Positions 10,970 to 21,280 of a stretch of DNA of 64,000 nt are shown piece by piece; the first letter of the stretch is position 1; every line of letters begins with the position of its first letter. Both the position numbers and the translations under genes were made by a program. A model generated the notes under the pieces. The model saw nothing but the letters and a program-made list of their open reading frames with translations. It did no database searches and was not told the origin of the DNA. The stretch is from Glandiceps talaboti (lineage: Eukaryota > Hemichordata > Enteropneusta > Spengelidae), in NCBI RefSeq assembly GCF_964340395.1, contig NC_135567.1, positions 757,383-821,382 on the forward strand. The letters run 5' to 3'.

Positions 10970-11611
10970 CTATTCAAATTTGTTTGTCGATAAATTTTGA
11001 TTTGTATTTTTTATTCGTAGATAAATGTTGATATGTATTTTGTATTTGTATTTTGCGTTCTTAATGTTTTCGAAAATGGGGAATATTACAGTCTGTGCCA
11101 CTTGAACAACCAATGACAAACTTTCCTCCTGACAAAACCGTCTAAATCCTAACCTGTCAACCCGGGCCGCCACCTTCCCGCCAAAAAAGGTACCGCGCCG
11201 AAATTGCCACCATGGCCCCCATTCCCATACAACGGGCCCAAATGCAGCAGAAAGAACAAACATTGCAAACCGACTTATCTCATATACCATCCTTCGACGT
11301 TCTCGCAGGGACCAAACCATGATAAATTGACGAACCAATACGCAAACCATTGACTTCCATTCTCGAACAGTCTCTATTGTACGGCGAACAAACATCTGAA
11401 CCAAACACAGCATCCATACGGTGATACACATTGCAATTTTTCCTTCCAACTTCCTCTTTTCGACCAGTGAGCGAAGTAGACAGCATACAGCATCCAGGAC
11501 CCATACCAAACATCGGAATATTCTTCTATCATCCACTCTCAGCAGTACAAGGCTTCGGACATATACTATGACGACATAGACCAGGGTGAGCAGCACAATA
11601 CCAGTATCCAT
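10970..11611 (-). CDS. Putative 213-residue membrane protein, unidentified
   Basis: This is the longest unique-sequence ORF outside the LINE, and its N-terminal two-thirds is clearly more GC-rich than its surroundings. The start is favoured because the ATG lies in a good context (A at -3, G at +4). A TATA box (TATATAAA, complement of 11668-11675) lies about 57-64 bp upstream, predicting a short leader. Hydrophobic stretches at residues about 1-24, 60-75 and 114-132 could span a membrane, with basic patches between them. The last ~30 residues are AT-rich and low complexity, so the true end may be an intron or an earlier terminus. I do not recognise a family. It may be a real small gene, a first exon, or a relic of a mobile element next to the LINE. 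Confidence 0.35.
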   Translation of the reverse strand: MDTGIVLLTLVYVVIVYVRSLVLLRVDDRRIFRCLVWVLDAVCCLLRSLVEKRKLEGKIAMCITVWMLCLVQMFVRRTIETVREWKSMVCVLVRQFIMVWSLRERRRMVYEISRFAMFVLSAAFGPVVWEWGPWWQFRRGTFFGGKVAARVDRLGFRRFCQEESLSLVVQVAQTVIFPIFENIKNAKYKYKIHINIYLRIKNTNQNLSTNKFE

Positions 11612-11667
11612 CTTTGTTTATCGTTTGCTGGAGTCGCAAAGACAGTTTGAAAATGTATCACGCGTCA

Positions 11668-11675
11668 TTTATATA
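11668..11675 (-). promoter_or_regulatory. TATA box for the minus-strand ORF
   Basis: TATATAAA on the minus strand, about 57-64 bp before the start codon at 11611. If transcription starts about 30 bp downstream, the 5' leader would be about 30 nt. Position and match are good, but TATA-like strings are frequent in AT-rich DNA. Confidence 0.35.
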
Positions 11676-11875
11676 CCCAACCCAAGATGTTAGATTCCTG
11701 TCGAGAACCATGAACCAATCAGACCTAGAGGATCAAATTTTCCTCTACCCCTCCAGGTGCACTTTAAAGGTGGTGGCAGGGAAAATTATTGTGTTTATAA
11801 GACTAGTTAGGTGTTGTTTGTTTCAAATTGGTCAATCACTTGACAGGGAGTACACGTGTTACATTTGACAAACAA

Positions 11876-12179
11876 CCAATCAAAAGTCCGGAGTTGATTA
11901 CTCCACATTCTTTTATTTTACAGGAATACAAACTTATGTAACGTGCACAGGGGTGAACACTGTGTAATGAAGGTATAGACTAGCGTTCCTCGCTAAATGC
12001 GTGCAATGACGGATAAGCACCGGTATTGTTGATGAATTATGAATGTATGTGTCGACCCCCGTTTGAATGAAAGTGTAATGTATAAAATTATGTGAAAACC
12101 AGGACGTGGTGACGGGGGCTATTGTCTTGGAATAATAAGGTGTTGTATTTTGTTACCAATTACTCAACTCGTTGACATA
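11876..12179. other. Spacer between the minus-strand ORF and the LINE
   Basis: Unique sequence without a supported ORF. It could be a 5' UTR of the LINE or the target flank; nothing in it is diagnostic. Confidence 0.3.
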
Positions 12180-12234
12180 GTTTATTTATTTATTTCACGG
12201 AAGGCCGGCAAGTCCCATTTACAGGCTCCTAAAA

Positions 12235-13140
12235 ATGAAAAATTCAAGAATACAAAACACACAAGCATATCAAACAAACAAAACTACCTTAATGCACATT
12301 AAAAACACATTTTTCGATTACTTATTCTCTAAGTATGTCAGTCATTTCATGATGAACGAAGAAGTCATAGTCAAATACAGCTGTAAGTCTTGCACAGTCA
12401 ACCAGTTCAATTCTGATAGAAATCTTTTAAACAGTTCATGTTCTTTCCTACATTGCAATGTCAGATCCCTTACAAAAAACTTTGATAGCTTTGTTAACTT
12501 TCTAAGCATGTTAGATCAAAATTTTCTTTTTATAGCTCTAACGGAAACATGGTTACATCCCGATTCAAATTGCTGTCTTTATGATTTGCCTTCCTATACT
12601 TTCGTTACTTGTAATCGTGAAGCCTCACAAGGTGGTGGAGTCGCTCTGTATTTTCACAACTCGTTGTCCTTCTCTCGCATTAACACATGTAAAATTAATC
12701 ACTGCGAATCCATCTTTGGGGAAACTATGATCAACAACAAAAAGATTGTTATAGGCGTTATCTACAGAAGACCCAACACACCGTTTAATGAATTCATTGA
12801 CAGTTTAGAAGCATGCCTTGATCAGGTGTCAGTGAACGGGCGTGATTGTATTCTCCTTGGCGATATGAATATTGACACATCTTTAGATAGCCCACCCGTT
12901 ACTCATTACAATACTCTCCTGAATACATACAATATGACACAATTAATTAACACCCCTACCAGAGTTACTAACACCTCACAAATATTACTGACCACTTTAT
13001 TGAGTCCGGTACAATTGAAACAGACATTTCAGACCACTATCCAATTTTCGGCATTATTAAAAGTCTGCATCACGTTTTTGAAAACAGTACCAAAACACAC
13101 ACCTACGATTTCAGGAATTACAACAAAGAGGCCTTCTTAG
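12235..13140 (+). pseudogene. LINE endonuclease domain, frameshifted near its end
   Basis: The frame encodes an endonuclease/exonuclease/phosphatase-type domain, which nicks target DNA in LINE insertion. Visible motifs in order are HCNVRSL, LTETWL (catalytic glutamate), GGGVALYF, GVIYRRPN and LLGDMNID. The expected final catalytic block, SDHYP, is found at about 13030-13043 in another frame, that of the downstream RT. The true coding frame was therefore lost by an indel between about 12970 and 12990, and the residues from there to the stop at 13140 are out-of-frame noise. The first ~60 residues before the domain are unrecognised. Confidence 0.8.
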
Positions 13141-15014
13141 CTGACCTAAGCAATGTATCCTGGCAACCAGTCCACATGTGCGAAGATCCGTCTGAAGCAT
13201 ACAATATTTTTAATGATTTATTTCATACTGTTATCAGAAGACATCTTCGAATAAATACATTTACAAGAACACAAAAGTCAATTAAAAGACCCTGGATCAC
13301 AAAGGGCTTATTTACATCCATACATACAAAACATAAACTTTTCTCGAAAATGAAAAATCACCCAAGGAATAACCAAATTAAAAATATGTATACTAGGTAC
13401 AGGAATACATTGACGAAGCTCCTTAGGTTGGCTAAGAAAAACTACTACACCAATAAAATTTCAAATGCCTCTGGCAACACCAACAAAACTTGGCTTATTA
13501 TTAAAGAGATGTTGAACAAAACACATACCAAATGTTCTCCCGATAAATTAACTACAAACAACCCTGGAAACACATGCTTAAGAGATACAAGAGATATTGC
13601 TCAAGAATTCAATAATTATTTCACTGGTATTGGGCCCAATCTTGCTCAAAAGATTACAAGCAACAAAGACTTTAGACAATACCTGGATGGGAACTACCTC
13701 AACTCCTTTTTCTTTCACCCCGTGTCTGAAGAAGACGTCCTTGGAGAAATATTCAAGCTTGATCCCCGCAAAGCTACCGGTCAGGACACAATTAATCCCC
13801 TCTTAGTTATACACGCTGCTCACATTATTGCATGCCCTCTCACACATATAATTAACTGTTCTCTCAACAATGGTATTTTTCCAAGTCTACTTAAGATTGC
13901 CAAGGTAATACCTATTTATAAAAAAGGTTCGCCATGCGATGTTGGCAATTATCGCCCCATTTCAATTTTGCCCGTAATCAGTAAAGTGTTTGAATCTATT
14001 GTCAATCATCAGCTTGTTATATATTTTGAAAAATACAACATCCTCATCAAAACTCAGTTTGGTTTCAGGAAAAAACACAGTACTAAGCTTGCCCTGGTTG
14101 ACCTGATCACTGGTATTGCTAATAAGCTGGACAATGGATATCTGACATGTGGTATTTTCATTGATTTGCGGAAAGCCTTTGACACAATAGACCATAGTAT
14201 TCTTCTACAGAAACTGAGTCACTATGGTGTCAGAGGCTTGCCTTTACTTTGGTTTAAAAGTTATCTCTCCCAGCGTAAGCAGTGTGTCTGTATAAATAAT
14301 GTTACCTCGCCATATAGCGAAATACAATGTGGAGTACCACAAGGCTCAATTTTAGGCCCCCTTCTCTTTCTGATTTACATCAATGATATTGTGAACGCTA
14401 CTGATGCATTTGAATTTCGATTATTTGCCGACGACACAAACTTGTTTCAATTTATCAACAATCCCTCAAATATAATTCAGCTTGATCAACTCCATTTCGA
14501 CTTCAGGAAAGTATGTGACTGGTGCGACGCCAATAGGCTCACTATCAATGTAGAAAAAACTAATTTCATGATTATTAAGACTTCGCAAAGATTGGTGAAA
14601 ACGGAGGGAAGTCTGGGCATCAATCGCTCACAAATTTCACAAGTAACGTCAACCAATTATCTTGGCGTGTGTTTAGATCAAAATATGCTTTGGACATCAC
14701 ACATTGAAAAAGTTAGGAAAGCAATTTCTCCAATTAATGGCATAATTTCCAAAATTCGCTATTACGTACCTAAATCTACTCTTCTTCTGCTGTATAACTC
14801 TATGATCTTGCCCCATATCTCATATTGTATAGAGATATGGGGCAATACATACAATACATTTCTCAAGCCTATCTTAAACCTTCAAAAGAAAGTTATTCGC
14901 TTTATAACTTTTTCAAATATTGGTGCTCCCTCCTCCCCTCTTTTTCAGCAACTAGGAATTCTAAGTGTCCACCAGCAATGCAAATTTAATACTTCTTTAT
15001 TTATTTATTTTTGA
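12990..15014 (+). pseudogene. LINE reverse transcriptase (with end of endonuclease)
   Basis: This frame is open from the SDHYP block of the endonuclease through the whole reverse transcriptase. The first internal ATG is at 13176, giving a 612-codon ORF, but the frame is continuous from about 12990. RT motifs are intact: YRPISILPVISKVFE, the finger motif QFGFRKKHST, IDLRKAFDTIDH, GVPQGSILGPLLFLIYIND and the catalytic FADDTNLF at about 14424. The thumb-like region ends with LQKKVIRFI. The frame breaks at a TTATTTATTTATTTTT slippage tract near 15000-15015. The core catalytic residues are all present, so the copy is relatively young. Confidence 0.85.
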
Positions 15015-15258
15015 TTTGAGGGCCGGTCACTTCCCGCAAACAGTTAACGACTATTTCAACACACCACCAAATACGTATCACACTCGGAATACAACGAGAG
15101 ATAACTTTTACATTCCAAAAGTAAATCTTACTTTGACGCAACACAATTTTCAGTATGCAGCTGCAAAACATTGGAACTCCTTACCTGAAGAATTGAAAAA
15201 AATACAATCCAGGACTACTTTTAAATCTCAGTTAAAACAGTATTTGTTACAAAATTAA
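15015..15258 (+). pseudogene. C-terminal end of the LINE ORF2 in a shifted frame
   Basis: After the slippage at the TTTA tract the remaining LINE C terminus continues in another frame. It includes the HWNSLPEELK motif characteristic of the C-terminal region of CR1/jockey-group ORF2 proteins, and stops at 15258. The shift is probably a one- or two-base change in the T-rich run. Confidence 0.75.
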
Positions 15259-15590
15259 TTCAGCTTTTTCTACCTTACATTGCATTTAATGCCAGTTGTT
15301 ATATTTTTTTTTGATGAGAACGCGTTTTGTTTTGTTTGTTTTTTGTTTGTTTTTGTTTTAATTTCAAATTTGTTTTTGTTTTTGCTTTGATTATTTTATT
15401 TGTTTAATTAATTGTAGTATGGGCCACAAACTTGACTAGTTTGTTTCAAACTATTTCTGTGGTCCAGCCATAAACTCTGTATTCATCCATCAGTTTAATT
15501 GTAATATTTATTCCACTGTCTTTTGTACTTTCTCTCTTGTTATGTTGATATGATTTTGAGTTTGTGGCAAATAAAATACTATATCTAAAA

Positions 15591-17170
15591 TACATTATGA
15601 GGCAAATATATAAAATCAATATTGTCAGGTGGACAATCTGGAAAATTAAATTTGATAAATTAAAGTCAATATTCAAAATACTACAACAAAGACCACTATA
15701 CGTTGTTATACATGTACATCTGTGAACGGCACAGTGTTTAAAAACATTAAATTTACTGGCATCAGGTTTGTAAACTTTCTAGTTCTCCGATCCGGCATCT
15801 GTGGAACTTTAAAATGTAACTTGAAAAGCATATATGGACTATCATAAACATTACTTACACACTTGTAAAAAATACCATGTCTAAAAACATCCTCCGTTGC
15901 GCTGAGAGGGGATTGGCAAATCGAAAAACTTGCATAATGTGCATATTGTGTCGGTTAAAAATTATTCCGTTTAATGAATTTTCCAGAACCCTTTCAATGC
16001 TAGCCTGTGGTTTATTTTGGCAAGGTTACCAAATGATTGAGCCCTATTCCAGAATACTCCCCATGGGTGATCAAGGTATGCTGTTCCTGCGCCAAACCAC
16101 AATTGAATGGGGTTGGCTAAGTATCTCCAAATATAGATTACGATCCAACCTCTCCTTGCAAATCCCACACTTATAAAGAAATCTCTTATTATGTATGAAC
16201 ACTGAAGTCGATTACTGTTATTTTATACTAGTGTATCATACATTTGCACATCTCCAGAATACGGGAAGTATGCCATATAACTGCACAAATGAAAATCAGC
16301 GACAACGTTTTTTTGTGAGCTTGAAGGGAAGAGGGAACTGGGAAACAATTTGTACAAAATATTTTCTCATCAGCCCCCACCCCTTCCCTAAGTGCTGTTC
16401 GTTCCCTCGGTTTGCATTTGCGCGGAAATGTAATTCAGGCCAGATATACTCTCTGTCTAAAATAGGTGGAACAACATTATCCACATATTAGGGCAAGAAA
16501 TGGCAAGACAACTAGTTTATTAACTGTTGAAAGCTTCATAAGACAGTTGATTTTTCGGGATTCAATTACGATATGAGCAGTCAAATTTTTGGTCGCTTCT
16601 TTCTTTATGTGAGGAGGATTTAATTTAGAAGTGTTTAAGACGATTTTTATGAAGATAGCACACTCGAGTAAACATATAACTATCAATCCAACAATATATA
16701 CCAATGACAACTGTCAATCAAACGTGTCACGTGAACTTATTGCTTTGGTAAATGAAAATATAATTTCATTGAGACACTGACCCGCCCCTGTGCTACATCC
16801 AAGTGGGACACACAGAAGTATCTTTATACGCATATAAAGTCCAGATACGTCCTGATAAAGGAAGTCAAAAGTACAAACCATGTTTGGCAGTGTCATTTTA
16901 TTTTGGTACATGCAAATGTATAATTGTTTTTTCTTCTGAGCTAACATAAAATGGAATATTAATGCTAGTACCTTTAGAATTCAAACTGTTCTTACTACAT
17001 TTATCAAGTAAACAAATATACCTCACGTCTGAATAAAGACTTGAATATGTGCTGAACAAGAAAAAATGAATCGATTAACTAGAGATTCTTACATTAATAC
17101 TTTGGTGACTTCTGCACAAATGTTGAAGACATTCATTGACATCACTGTACCAGTCATTCTGTAACGTACA
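15591..17170. other. Unique intergenic DNA, no supported gene
   Basis: Several ORFs of 60-100 codons exist on both strands. The minus-strand frame at 15971-16168 has a less AT-biased composition and a tryptophan-rich peptide (WGVFWNRAQ region), perhaps a fragment of an old mobile element. No family is recognisable, and the plus- and minus-strand ORFs overlap each other, so I do not call a gene. Confidence 0.3.
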
Positions 17171-17209
17171 CGTACTATAGCGTAGAATGCCTGCCAATAT
17201 TCGAAAATA

Positions 17210-17650
17210 CAATACTGCAATGACTATATGCAATACTGCAATGACTATATGCAATACTGCAATGAATATATGCAATACTGCAATGACTATATGCGATATG
17301 ACTACATGAGATGACTATATGCGATATGACTACATGAGGTGACTACATGCGATATGACTACATGCGATGTGACTACATGAGATGACTACATGCGATATGA
17401 CTACATGAGATGACTACATGCGATATGACTACATGAGGTGACTACATGCGATATGACTACATGAGATGACTACATGCGATATGACTACATGAGATGACTA
17501 CATGCGATATGACTACATGAGGTGACTACATGCGATATGACTACATGCGATGTGACTACATGAGATGACTACATGTACATGCGATATGACTACATGAGAT
17601 GACTACATGCGACATGACTACATGAGATGACTATATGCAATACTGCGATG
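17210..17650. repeat. Arm minisatellite (left), GACTACATG-based
   Basis: Alternating TGACTACATGAGA and TGACTACATGCGATA modules (about 13-15 bp each, about 28-bp dimers), preceded by four copies of a TGCAATACTGCAATGACTAT-type 20-mer. The right-arm counterpart at about 19640-19925 is in reverse orientation with a different module order, so the two arms have expanded and contracted independently. Confidence 0.85.
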
Positions 17651-19639
17651 CGAGATGATGACATGATATGCGGCGATTTTGTAATGACGTTATGCCATTC
17701 GTAGATTATTCAATACGCATAATACGAGTATTGATATGAAACAGGCTAGGGAGTACTCCTCAGCATGTTGCACCGTTGCACGTGGTAAGAGGTGGACCAT
17801 TTGATATCCGGGGGGGGGCTTGGAAGATTTCGGGGAAAAAAAGATGCCAAATGGATTTGCTTGAAAAAAAATCCGGATATGAGAGGGTGATGGAAAAAAA
17901 AGACGGACCACTACTGCTAGAAAAAAAATGTCTTGGCAGGGAAATGATGCACAGGTTCGAGTATACTGTTCAACCTGCTCGTACCTCTCCAACCAGGACA
18001 CTTGTCAAATCATGACAAACAGTTTCAAACACATGTCAGGTACCAGTCAGTTTCGTTAGCATGTGGTACATATATATATATATTTGTTCTTTTCTCTGTT
18101 TCTTTCGTAAATGGTTTAAATATTACTTCATGTAAGGGTTCATAAATAACTATACATAACATTATACATATAATACATGTATTACCTAGCTACCACACTA
18201 GTTACAGAACATGCCATGTAAGTGTTTGGCTGTTTCACAATCAGTGCTTCACTTATCTTACACTTTGGGGCAAAAGTGAACTTGAAGGTTTTGTAATGGT
18301 AACCTTCATACTATTGGATAGTTTATAAAAGAACTTAATCTAAATTGTTCTAGTCTCTTCAGTATGAATTTGTCAAAAGGGATGCTATAATTCCTATTTC
18401 AGACACTACATGTATCGACACCACAACTCAAATTCAAGTTTCTATTGTACACTAGGTATGACCTCCTAAAGTGCTCTAACACATCAGTAACTTTACTATA
18501 CATGCAATATCAATGCCCCTATACCAATGTTACAGGCCCACTTTTATAACATGGAAAACTTAGGTAAAAAGTTATATTTACTTTAGCTTTTCGATGCTTG
18601 GCAATATATATCTCAGAGGCTATGCATAACCTAAAAATTGCCTAAATAGAAACAAAAAACTGCAGATCTGGCGGGGGGGGACCCCTTGCACTCCATCACC
18701 CCAGAGGCCACTCATTCGTTAAACCAACAATAAGATTCACCAAAATTGGTAAAAAAAAACGTAGACATGTCCAAGCCTCAAATCAAAGTTCTTTCCTCCA
18801 ACTCTTACTGTCAAGATGCTATGAAACTTTATTTCAAAAATGTTTCAACCTCACAGAGTTGCTTTTTACATGTTAGAGCTGTCTTGTAAAATTTGTAAAT
18901 TATTGTCTGAAAGTGTCTGTGAATAGCCTAAACATTGCCTTTAGAAGTAAAAATCCTCCAGGCCGTTTTGTAGAACCCTAGAAACCCCCCCTCCCCCATT
19001 CACACACACAATAACACACAAGAGGTGGACATATCCCAGTCTCAAAGCTCTTCCCTCTACAACTTACTGTCAGATGCTATGAAACTTTATTCAGGGGGGT
19101 CAGTGACTTTTTGTCGGCCCAATGGAAAAAAAAACACTGACACCCCCCATCCCCCAAGCTTGAGAAACTGACTGGTCTATCTGAATGTTTGAGCTCACCA
19201 ATCAAGTTTCCGATTTGTATTTTCAGTGTGTCATCATACCATGGCATAAAAACTGTCAACGATGTTTATTTAATTGAAAATCAAACATGTATGAAATATG
19301 TAGTTTTCTAAATATAATATGTGTGTCATAGAACATCTTTTTACTCTCTCTATTACCGTGTGTCAAAACCAAACAGAAAATTGTGGCAACAAATGTAGGT
19401 GTTCAACATTGACGTAAAAAAAAATACGGATATCTCAGAAAAGCAAAGAAAAAAAAAGTTGCCAGCATAGGCGAAGGAGAAAAAAATAATTCTCAGGCAA
19501 GCAGGTGGGAAAAAAAATAATGACTCTCCACCAATCTTCAAAGCCCCCCAGGATATCGAATGGTCTACCCCTTATGCATATTGAATAATCTACGAATGGC
19601 ATAACGTCATTACAAAATCGCCGCATATCATGTCATCAT

Positions 19640-19925
19640 CTCGCATCGCAGTATAGCATGTAGTCATCTCATGTAGTCATATCGCATGTAGTCATCTCAT
19701 GTAGTCACATCGCATGTAGTCACCTCATGTAGTCATATCGCATGTAGTCATCTCATGTAGTCATCTAATGTAGTCGCATCGCATGTAGTCACCTCATGTA
19801 GTCATATCGCATGTAATCATCTCATGTAGTCATATCGCATATAGTCATTGCAGTATTGCATATAGTCATTGCAGTATTGCATATAGTCATTGCAGTATTG
19901 CATATAGTCATTGCAGTATTGAATT
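19640..19925. repeat. Arm minisatellite (right), inverted copy
   Basis: CATGTAGTCATCTCATGTAG and CATATCGCATGTAGTCA modules followed by CATATAGTCATTGCAGTATT repeats: the reverse complement of the left-arm array, slightly shorter. Confidence 0.85.
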
Positions 19926-20059
19926 TTCGAATATTGGCAGGCATTCAACGCCATAGATGTATTATGATAATTATAAATCTAAGACTTGCCTTTTCTTGGA
20001 ATGTCAGTATTTTTTCATTTTGTTGACTATCAACGTATCATTGCATAAAAGTCTGTGAC

Positions 20060-20240
20060 CCACCCCTAGTCTGACCCACCCCTAGTCTGACCCACCCCTA
20101 AATGCATACACAAATATCATTGTCCTACTATCCCTTGCGTAAAAAAAATAGTGACCCACACCTAAAAAAAACCAGCCCACCCCACCCTGTAATTTCTATC
20201 CAGTCCCTAATACATTTCATAACTTCAGTGACTGCACGAT
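20060..20240. repeat. Short CTGACCCACCCCTAGT repeat upstream of MSMO1
   Basis: Three copies of TCTGACCCACCCCTAG lie in tandem at about 20068-20100, with decayed versions (GTGACCCACACCTAA, CAGCCCACCCCA) to about 20180. The ACCCCTAGT(G)AC core is the same as in the large intron 1 arrays at 25.9-30 kb. Confidence 0.6.
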
Positions 20241-20486
20241 CTATCACATGTGTACAGGCACGATCCGTTGCGTTTAGTATGACGTCACCGGCAGTATCAG
20301 CCGATGGCTCTAAGCCAATCAAAAACGCCCAGACAAAGGACTTCGGTACCCGTTAGCAGGTCAATGTATTATGAGGTCGTCTGGCGATAGAGTGACAACA
20401 CTGTCGGCACGGTTTGTCTAGTCTCGTGTTATACTTCATACACATAGATATTTGGCAGTGGTAAAAGTACCAGATCCCGATCGACC
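20240..20486 (+). promoter_or_regulatory. MSMO1 proximal promoter: CRE, CCAAT box, E-box
   Basis: Within 250 bp of the start codon lie a perfect palindromic cAMP-response element TGACGTCA (20280-20287), a CCAAT box in AGCCAATCA (20315-20319) and a palindromic E-box CACATGTG (20245-20252). Cholesterol-synthesis genes in vertebrates are commonly driven by SREBP acting together with NF-Y (CCAAT) and CREB-family factors, so the CRE and CCAAT pairing fits the gene's role. I see no TATA box at a useful distance and no clear consensus SRE. The region is less AT-rich than its surroundings. Confidence 0.55.
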
Positions 20487-20654
20487 ATGGATGATAATGA
20501 CACAGTTGTAGCAACTTTTCGTTTAGCTACTGAATATCTCGATTATATACCGGACAACCCGTTTCGTCAACCGATGGAGAATGCATGGAAAACTATGGAT
20601 GACAGATACAGTGACTTTCAAATAGCAACATGGGGCTCGATCATCGTACATGAA
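20487..20654 (+). CDS. MSMO1: MSMO1 exon 1
   Basis: Codes for residues 1-56, the N-terminal cytosolic segment ending WGSIIVHE, which matches the conserved start of the family's first membrane region. It ends in phase 0 at a consensus donor, GAA|GTAAGT. The frame runs on briefly into the intron and meets a stop at 20676-20678. Confidence 0.93.
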
Positions 20655-21239
20655 GTAAGTATACACCGTAATTTATAACTATCTTCAAAAGGCTAAAAAT
20701 ATTTGTGTAAAGCCAATATCACAGTTAGGTAGAGCTGCCATGGTAACCATTTTTGTCGTAAAGTCTGTAAATTGTAATTACTTCGATGTGTTAAATTGTT
20801 CGCGATATGTCGACTTCGGTAATACTTTGCTTACGTAATTCGAACTTATTTCGAGACTATGAGAGAGTAATTTGTTTTAATGAAGAAAAAGCCAGCAGCG
20901 CTAACATAGATTTTTTTTAATTGTCATATTGGAATGATACTTGTAAAGGATATAGTTTGGTAAATCATCAACAAAGACAAACTGATAACTTTATAAATTG
21001 TGGACCTTTTCTAGACAGCCACTCCAATCAATTTGTATGATTTCAAAAAGTGTACTACTACTATTAACTAGAGTTACTATACATTTTTTTTTTTTAAAAT
21101 CATACAAATTCATTCAAGTGCCTGTGCTTTTGTAATTTCATTTTTTTTTTGTGTAGTGCAATAAAGAGTGAATACACGTACCAAATTATTAAGTTTTACT
21201 CAATAGATGTAGAAGCTCATGAGATACATCCAATATATT

Positions 21240-21280
<41 letters not shown>

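Larger units (their letters stand above)
12180..15590 (+). mobile_element. Non-LTR retrotransposon (LINE), CR1/jockey-like, decayed
   Basis: One element carries an apurinic endonuclease domain followed by a reverse transcriptase in the same strand and order, typical of CR1/L2/jockey-group LINEs that insert by target-primed reverse transcription. Its 3' UTR runs to an AATAAA near 15569. Two frame disruptions (about 12970-12990 and about 15005-15015) and the absence of an ORF1 in front indicate an inactive copy that may be 5'-truncated. The element starts near a (TTTA)n stretch at about 12180. The exact clade cannot be assigned by eye. Confidence 0.85.
17172..19962. mobile_element. 2.8-kb foldback element with tandem repeats inside its arms
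   Basis: Left arm at about 17172-17900, right arm at about 19480-19962 as its reverse complement. From the outside in, both arms contain: AATGCCTGCCAATATTCGAA (complement at about 19925-19946); copies of TGCAATACTGCAATGACTAT; a GACTACATGAGATGACTACA/GCGATATGACTACATG minisatellite; a unique block with CGGCGATTTTGTAATGACGT and CCATTCGTAGATTATTCAAT; and a G-run/GATATC block with interspersed A8 tracts. The ~1.6-kb centre has no transposase. This resembles foldback/Galileo-type elements, whose long inverted repeats contain internal tandem repeats. No target duplication is obvious. Confidence 0.7.

Noticed and set aside
15877-16491. Overlapping ORFs of 60-100 codons as genes
   Set aside because: Both strands are open over the same stretch, with no start context, splice pattern or recognisable motif that favours either.
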